A stretch of DNA of 11,492 bases, from assembly GCA_028697435.1 (NCBI GenBank), contig JAQVFD010000038.1:1-11492 (forward strand). The letters are read 5' to 3'. Made by a program: the position numbers and the translations under genes. Origin of the DNA: Clostridiaceae bacterium (GTDB taxonomy: Bacteria > Bacillota > Clostridia > Lutisporales > Lutisporaceae). Shown here one piece after another: positions 7,042-11,492 of the stretch. Positions within the stretch are counted from its first letter, which is position 1, and every line of letters starts with the position of its first letter. Under the pieces are notes generated by a model. It did no database searches. It was not told where the DNA came from and saw only the letters and a list, made by a program, of their open reading frames with translations.

Positions 7042-9316
7042 AAATACTAAAGAAATACTGTTTTATTTTATTCTGATATCTTTGATGATACTAAGCTTTA
7101 ATTTGGCACTTAGGGATTATACCGGGATAATTATGTCTCCGGTTCAAGTTCTTCTGATTTCTCTGGCTGCATCAGCTTCAGCATCCATAATCCTAATATT
7201 TCCTAAGGTTGTATCAGCAGGTTTGATTCCCGTATTAGGGCTGCTGTTTTTTTACTGCTATAGGAAGCCGGAATCTGTGAAGCTTTATATTCAGAAGTCA
7301 TTGGAGTTCATAAGTTGGTTTTGGAGGTATCTGGCAGGTTACGATTATTTTGAAAAGGCATATTCTTTACAATTTATTATAGTTATTATACTCTTGGCTG
7401 CATTGGTTATTTCAACCATTGCATACAAAGAAAAAGGAGTCCTTCCGCTTATCCTGACGGGTACCGCGGTAATGGCTTACTTTTGGTTTGTATATGTCTC
7501 AAAAGCGAGGTTATATCTTGCTTTTTTCCTATTTGCATCCATTATGCTATATTCATATCAGACATATAAGAAAAGGCACAAGGAATGGATAGCGGCAGAC
7601 TGTATTATCGATTACAAGACAGGGTTGAACTGGATGATTTGTTCGGGAGTAGTAATCACGGCGTCATTACTGCTTTCTACGGCTCTGCCATTAAGTTTGG
7701 GCCCTGTAAAGTGGTCATGGCTTAATGAAAAAGTCATAAACCTTTTTCCGTTTATAGCAGAATGGAGGAATGATGCATTGGAGTCTTCCGGATATGGATT
7801 CAATTCAAGATACAGCTTCAGCTCTATGGGACATATCGGCAATAAGCTGGGCGGGGAAATACGAATGGATGATTCGGTAGTTATGCTTGTAAGGACCGGG
7901 AGTAAAGAAACGCTGTATCTTAGGGGAGCAATAATGGATAAATACTATGAAAATGGCTGGAGTAAGTCAGGAAAGCGATATAAGGAGTATAAGCCGGACA
8001 ATCCAATGTCAATTCCTTATGGGAATAATGTCGGATTTTATGAAAGGAACTTGGAGATATCACACAGGAAGCTTCTGACTTCTACCATATTTGCCCCTTA
8101 TTCATTATACCGGGTACAACACGACGGAAGAAGGATATACATGGATGCAGATTCGGAGGTTTATGCTCCCAAGATTACTGCTATAGATACGGTATACAAG
8201 GTAACAAGTATAATCCCTTATATAGATATTAGAGAGATAAAACTGACCGGGGCAGAGACTCTAAGGGAAGAGGACTTCAAGCGCTATACCTCCTTGCCGG
8301 ATAATATTCCCGAAAGAGTCAGGGAATTGTCATATGGAATTACAAATGCTGAGAGAGGCAATTATGACAAGGCTAAAGCCATAGAAAACTACCTGCGCCG
8401 GAATTATACTTATTCCCTAAAACCTCCGCGGCTGCCTTTAAACAAAGAATTCACAGACCACTTTCTTTTTGAAGGGGAAGAAGGTTATTGCACATACTTT
8501 GCAACCTCCATGGCGATACTGTTGAGGGCTTCGGGAGTACCCTGCAGGTATGTGGAGGGCTTTATAACAACCTATGAGGGAGCTTACGAGAGAGAAATAA
8601 AGGGTACCGATGCCCATGCCTGGGTGGAAGTGTTTTTTGACGGATATGGATGGATAACCTATGAGCCTACTCCCCAATATCCTGCGGTTGAAATCCTAAA
8701 TCCCGGGCTTGAGAAAGATGAGATAAGCAAGGATGTTACGAATGACACAATTACGGGGGAAAAGGAAATTGACGGTATACCCGGATATTTTGGACAACCG
8801 GAGAATGAAGAAATGGTCGGGAGCGGCATAATTAATGATGATGGAAAAAGACCAATTAGTTTTGTAAGTATTATTTTACTGATTACTATGTCATTTTTAA
8901 CTGCAAGATTTATATTTTTGTTAATGAAGCAGATAATAACCGAAATTGGTCTTGAACGAAGCAACGGAGTAAAATTTGCCTCGGATTATATAAAGAATGT
9001 TAACAGATATTTGAGACGCGCGGGATTTGAGATGAAGGCGGAGGAGACTCTCAGAGAATTCATTAACCGGTTAGAATTCGACTGCGGCCAAGGCTTTGAT
9101 AATATTTCAAAGGTTACAACGATATTGGAAAGAATCCGATACGGAGGATATGAGCCTTCTGATGAAGACAGAAACCTTCTTAGGGCTTTCGTGAAAGCAG
9201 TGAAAAGCTTCGCAACAAAGAAAGCCGGTTTTTTCAACTATTTAATAAGCATGTATTTAATTGGTGACGGAAAAAACGGAGTACATAAAATTTACGTACA
9301 TAAAATTTCATGTTGA
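7031..9316 (+). CDS. TgpA-like membrane transglutaminase-domain protein
   Basis: The protein has 761 residues; GGGAGGA at 7020-7026 supports the ATG at 7031, inside the end of the DUF58 gene. The N-terminal 225 residues hold about six or seven hydrophobic segments (near 8-25, 35-54, 56-76, 113-133, 137-157, 160-176, 201-221). An extracytoplasmic region follows, with a transglutaminase core at about 440-560. The catalytic cysteine is C487 in GYCTYFATSMAILLRASG and the histidine is H529 in DAHAWVEVFFDGYGW. The third position is Glu (E545 in TYEPTP) rather than Asp, a variant I recall as common in Firmicutes. One further membrane segment spans about 610-633, followed by a cytoplasmic DUF4129-like tail. 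Transglutaminase folds include cross-linkers and proteases, so the reaction is unproven. As the last gene of the MoxR operon it is the likely envelope-facing effector. Confidence 0.93.
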   Translation: MNNKNTKEILFYFILISLMILSFNLALRDYTGIIMSPVQVLLISLAASASASIILIFPKVVSAGLIPVLGLLFFYCYRKPESVKLYIQKSLEFISWFWRYLAGYDYFEKAYSLQFIIVIILLAALVISTIAYKEKGVLPLILTGTAVMAYFWFVYVSKARLYLAFFLFASIMLYSYQTYKKRHKEWIAADCIIDYKTGLNWMICSGVVITASLLLSTALPLSLGPVKWSWLNEKVINLFPFIAEWRNDALESSGYGFNSRYSFSSMGHIGNKLGGEIRMDDSVVMLVRTGSKETLYLRGAIMDKYYENGWSKSGKRYKEYKPDNPMSIPYGNNVGFYERNLEISHRKLLTSTIFAPYSLYRVQHDGRRIYMDADSEVYAPKITAIDTVYKVTSIIPYIDIREIKLTGAETLREEDFKRYTSLPDNIPERVRELSYGITNAERGNYDKAKAIENYLRRNYTYSLKPPRLPLNKEFTDHFLFEGEEGYCTYFATSMAILLRASGVPCRYVEGFITTYEGAYEREIKGTDAHAWVEVFFDGYGWITYEPTPQYPAVEILNPGLEKDEISKDVTNDTITGEKEIDGIPGYFGQPENEEMVGSGIINDDGKRPISFVSIILLITMSFLTARFIFLLMKQIITEIGLERSNGVKFASDYIKNVNRYLRRAGFEMKAEETLREFINRLEFDCGQGFDNISKVTTILERIRYGGYEPSDEDRNLLRAFVKAVKSFATKKAGFFNYLISMYLIGDGKNGVHKIYVHKISC
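9281..9308 (+). repeat. 13-bp direct repeat at the 3' end of the transglutaminase gene
   Basis: GTACATAAAATTT occurs at 9281-9293 and again at 9296-9308, a period of 15 bp that keeps frame. It encodes the tail VHKIYVHKI just before the stop. It may be a recent tandem duplication; the second copy lies 4 nt before the -35 element of the tRNA promoter. Confidence 0.8.
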
Positions 9317-9341
9317 AATCAAAAAATTAACATGATATAAT
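9313..9341 (+). promoter_or_regulatory. Near-consensus promoter of tRNA-Leu
   Basis: TTGAAA (9313-9318), a 17-nt spacer and TATAAT (9336-9341), with a TG one base upstream of the -10 (9333-9334, extended -10). It begins 11 nt before the tRNA 5' end. The -35 hexamer contains the stop codon of the transglutaminase gene (TGA 9314-9316). Confidence 0.88.
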
Positions 9342-9351
9342 AAGTGCATTG

Positions 9352-9438
9352 GCGTGAGTGGCGGAACTGGCAGACGCACTAGCTTCAGGTGCTAGCGGTC
9401 GCAAGGCTGTGCGGGTTCAAATCCCGCCTCGCGCACCA
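9352..9438 (+). tRNA. tRNA-Leu (anticodon CAG)
   Basis: The 87-nt gene includes an encoded CCA (9436-9438). Acceptor GCGTGAG (9352-9358) pairs with CTCGCGC (9428-9434), with one G-U pair. The anticodon stem CTAGC/GCTAG encloses TTCAGGT, putting anticodon CAG at 9386-9388, which reads CUG. A long variable arm (about 9396-9410) marks it as a class II leucine tRNA. The T arm is GCGGG-TTCAAAT-CCCGC (9411-9427). It stands alone between its own promoter and terminator. Confidence 0.97.
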
Positions 9439-9455
9439 TTAATATGATAATGAAT

Positions 9456-9487
9456 GAACTGTGGCGATAGCTATGGTTCTTTTTTTT
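9456..9487 (+). terminator. Intrinsic terminator after tRNA-Leu
   Basis: The stem GAACTGTGGC (9456-9465) pairs with GCTATGGTTC (9470-9479) over 10 bp, including three G-U pairs, with loop GATA. It is followed directly by eight T residues (9480-9487), 17 nt after the tRNA CCA. Confidence 0.85.
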
Positions 9488-9629
9488 GCAAAAATTATGA
9501 GTAAGAATATTGTATATTTTCAGATAACTGTTGCTTGATTTTTCAAATACCTTATGGTAGGGTAATAATGGAATATAAGTAAAAAACCATATAAAAATGC
9601 GGCCGAACGTTGCACTGGGAGGTAAAATT

Positions 9630-11492
9630 ATGAATATTGAAAAATTCGATAACGATACCTGCTTAGACAGTGAATTAGAATATAAACAGACGGAAGCCTT
9701 AAAATTTAACAATGGGAAGCCCTATGTAATCAATGGGTGGGAAAGATGCAAAGAAAAAAGGGTTGAGCGAAATTGCAAAATATGTATAAAGGTTTATGAA
9801 GGCAAACAACTTACAGATATACTGGAACAAAACAAGGACTTAATAGCATATTCAAAAATTTTTATGGAAAACCTAAGTTCTTTTGTAAAGGACTCGGGAT
9901 TTGCTGTTGTTCTTGCAGATAGCAAAGCAAGAATTCTCGAAGTCATGGCGAATGAAGAAATATTGAAAGGTTCCTTGCAGGATTTGAATTTTATCAAGGG
10001 TGCCATTTGGGATGAGGAACATGTAGGAAATACTGCTATCAGTACAGCAATTATTGAAAAACAGCCGGTGCAGATTTGCGGGTTGGAGCATTACTGTAAA
10101 CTGCATAGGAATTGGACTTGCTCCGCCGCACCGATCAAGAAGGATGGTGAAGTAATAGGTGTCTTAAACGTGAGCGGACTTAACAGAGATGTGCATTCAC
10201 ATACCTTAGGTATGGTAGTGGCAGCGGCTCACGCAATTGAAACCGAAATCAAATCTGAGAAAGCAAAGAATGAAATTTTGATAAAAAATAAGTTGCAGGA
10301 TGCTCTTGTAGAGTCAATGTCAGATGGCGTTTTACTTGTCGATAAAGGCGGATATGTTGGCTTTATTAACGAAATCGGCGCAGATATATTGGGGGTAAAC
10401 AGAGCAAATGCTATTGGCAGACATATTACAGAACTGGTTGATTTCAGGCCTGTTGTTTTAGAAGTTCTGAGAACCGGCGTTGGTTATGTCGATAAAGAGT
10501 TCATAGTAGAAAATACAAAGGGAAATACAATACACTTTATAAAGACTGCAGTACCTATTAGGGATGAAAGCGGTGAACTTGTCGGAGTAGTAGATACCTT
10601 CCGTAAGATACAAAGAGTACAAAAAATGGTCAATGATATGGTAGGCGCTTATGCGAAATTTACTTTTGATGATATAATCGGGAACGATGACAAGTTTAAG
10701 GAATGCATTAGGCTTGCAAAGATTGCTGCCGAAAGCTCCTCGAATGTGCTGATACAAGGGGAAAGCGGAACAGGCAAAGAGTTATTGGCTCATGCAATCC
10801 ATAGTTCCAGCAGCAGAAGAAAAGAACCCTTTATAACAATTAACTGTGCTGCAATTCCGAGGGAATTGATTGAAAGTGAGCTTTTTGGATATCAGGGAGG
10901 GGCATTTACAGGGGCATTAAAAAACGGAAGATCAGGAAAGTTCGAACTGGCAAACAGAGGGAGCATATTTCTGGATGAAATAGGAGAAATGCCTCTGGAT
11001 ATGCAGGTTAAGCTTCTGAGGGTTATTCAGGATAAACAGTTTAACAGAATTGGTGGCAGTAATGTATTTAATACGGATGTCAGAATAATTTGCGCAACAA
11101 ATAAGAATTTATTTGAAGAATGTAATAACGGAAATTTCAGATGGGATTTATATTACAGGCTTAATGTGCTTAGTATTGAGACTGTTCCATTAAGAGATAG
11201 GATTTCCAGCATTATAGAGTTATCTGAATATCTGATTCGTAAAATCAATAATAGACTTAACAAGAATGTAAAGGGAATAGATGAAAGTGTTTTATATTAC
11301 TTCTTAAAATATGATTGGCCGGGAAATGTACGTGAATTGGAAAATACGATAGAGAGGGCAATAAATATCTGTGAGGGAGAAAAAATTATACTCAAAGATT
11401 TGCCAAAAAGTATCCTTAAGGTTGACGTTGCTGTTAATGGTTTTACCGAAAAAACTGTTAAGAATCCGGAGAGTTTTGAAATAGAAAGCCTT
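9630..11492 (+). CDS. Sigma-54-dependent transcriptional activator (GAF-PAS-AAA+), 3' end outside window
   Basis: An uninterrupted frame of 621 codons runs from the ATG at 9630 (ribosome binding site GGGAGG 9617-9622) to the right edge. The N-terminus has the W-x-R-C motif (W37-C40) seen in AcoR-type activators. A GAF sensor spans about 75-215 with C150, C156 and C164 in the GLEHYCKLHRNWTCSAAP segment, and a PAS domain spans about 225-340. The AAA+ domain starts near 350: Walker A GESGTGKE (377-384), the sigma-54 contact loop GAFTGA (424-429), Walker B IFLDE (D449, E450), and YDWPGNVRELENTIERA near the end. The expected C-terminal Fis-type helix-turn-helix is beyond the window. Such proteins bind upstream enhancer sites and use ATP to open sigma-54 promoters, often for fermentation or amino-acid pathways. 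The target and ligand cannot be told here. It is separated from the tRNA by a terminator; the 140 nt upstream show no convincing promoter. Confidence 0.95.
   Translation, partial: MNIEKFDNDTCLDSELEYKQTEALKFNNGKPYVINGWERCKEKRVERNCKICIKVYEGKQLTDILEQNKDLIAYSKIFMENLSSFVKDSGFAVVLADSKARILEVMANEEILKGSLQDLNFIKGAIWDEEHVGNTAISTAIIEKQPVQICGLEHYCKLHRNWTCSAAPIKKDGEVIGVLNVSGLNRDVHSHTLGMVVAAAHAIETEIKSEKAKNEILIKNKLQDALVESMSDGVLLVDKGGYVGFINEIGADILGVNRANAIGRHITELVDFRPVVLEVLRTGVGYVDKEFIVENTKGNTIHFIKTAVPIRDESGELVGVVDTFRKIQRVQKMVNDMVGAYAKFTFDDIIGNDDKFKECIRLAKIAAESSSNVLIQGESGTGKELLAHAIHSSSSRRKEPFITINCAAIPRELIESELFGYQGGAFTGALKNGRSGKFELANRGSIFLDEIGEMPLDMQVKLLRVIQDKQFNRIGGSNVFNTDVRIICATNKNLFEECNNGNFRWDLYYRLNVLSIETVPLRDRISSIIELSEYLIRKINNRLNKNVKGIDESVLYYFLKYDWPGNVRELENTIERAINICEGEKIILKDLPKSILKVDVAVNGFTEKTVKNPESFEIESL

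Noticed and set aside
9474..9490. TGGTTC followed by TTGCA, resembling a sigma-54 -24/-12 promoter
   Set aside because: The GG and GC pairs are 11 nt apart rather than the strict 10, and the site lies in the terminator stem and T-tract of the tRNA.
9392..9712. Minus-strand open frame ending in a GFEPAQPCD-type peptide
   Set aside because: It runs antisense through the tRNA-Leu gene and its terminator. The AGFEPA-like ending is a known artefact of translating the complement of tRNA genes.

Overview
The window looks like a chromosomal segment from a low-to-moderate G+C Gram-positive bacterium, most likely a Clostridia member of the Ruminiclostridium/Acetivibrio type. The basis is strong AGGAGG-like ribosome binding sites, A/T-rich sigma-A-like promoters, the FtsA-like/VanW/DUF2225 gene set, and an AcoR-type sigma-54 activator. 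The taxon is an inference; no rRNA or species marker is present.

Layout. (1) Positions 1-332: the C-terminal end of a GNAT acetyltransferase (+) converges on a 58-residue small membrane protein gene (-). A perfect 18-bp palindrome of a REP-like, G/C-rich kind fills the gap between their stop codons. (2) Positions 333-4784: a candidate promoter precedes an FtsA-like actin-fold ATPase whose C-terminal 270 residues form repeated beta-grasp-like modules. It is followed by a membrane-anchored VanW/G5 protein and a DUF2225 zinc-ribbon/TPR-like protein, and closed by a strong intrinsic terminator. (3) Positions 4785-9316: an inverted repeat and a promoter precede a tightly overlapping three-gene operon of MoxR AAA+ ATPase, DUF58 membrane protein and TgpA-like membrane transglutaminase-domain protein. 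(4) Positions 9313-9487: a near-consensus promoter overlaps the transglutaminase stop codon and drives tRNA-Leu(CAG), which has its own terminator. (5) Position 9630 to the window end: a GAF-PAS-AAA+ sigma-54-dependent activator, open at the right edge before its DNA-binding domain.

How the genes may work together. Both main operons look related to the cell envelope. The first pairs a cytoplasmic actin-like ATPase with a surface-exposed, predicted peptidoglycan-binding protein. The second is the widespread MoxR-DUF58-transglutaminase triad, in which an AAA+ chaperone is thought to act on a vWA-like partner coupled to an extracytoplasmic cysteine-protease-fold domain. The two operon promoters share a 15-nt identical block over the -10 region, which hints at common control. 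No CRISPR array, prophage or complete insertion sequence was seen. Most of the window is ordinary core-type Clostridia sequence; the most unusual item is the FtsA-like protein with its tandem beta-grasp tail.
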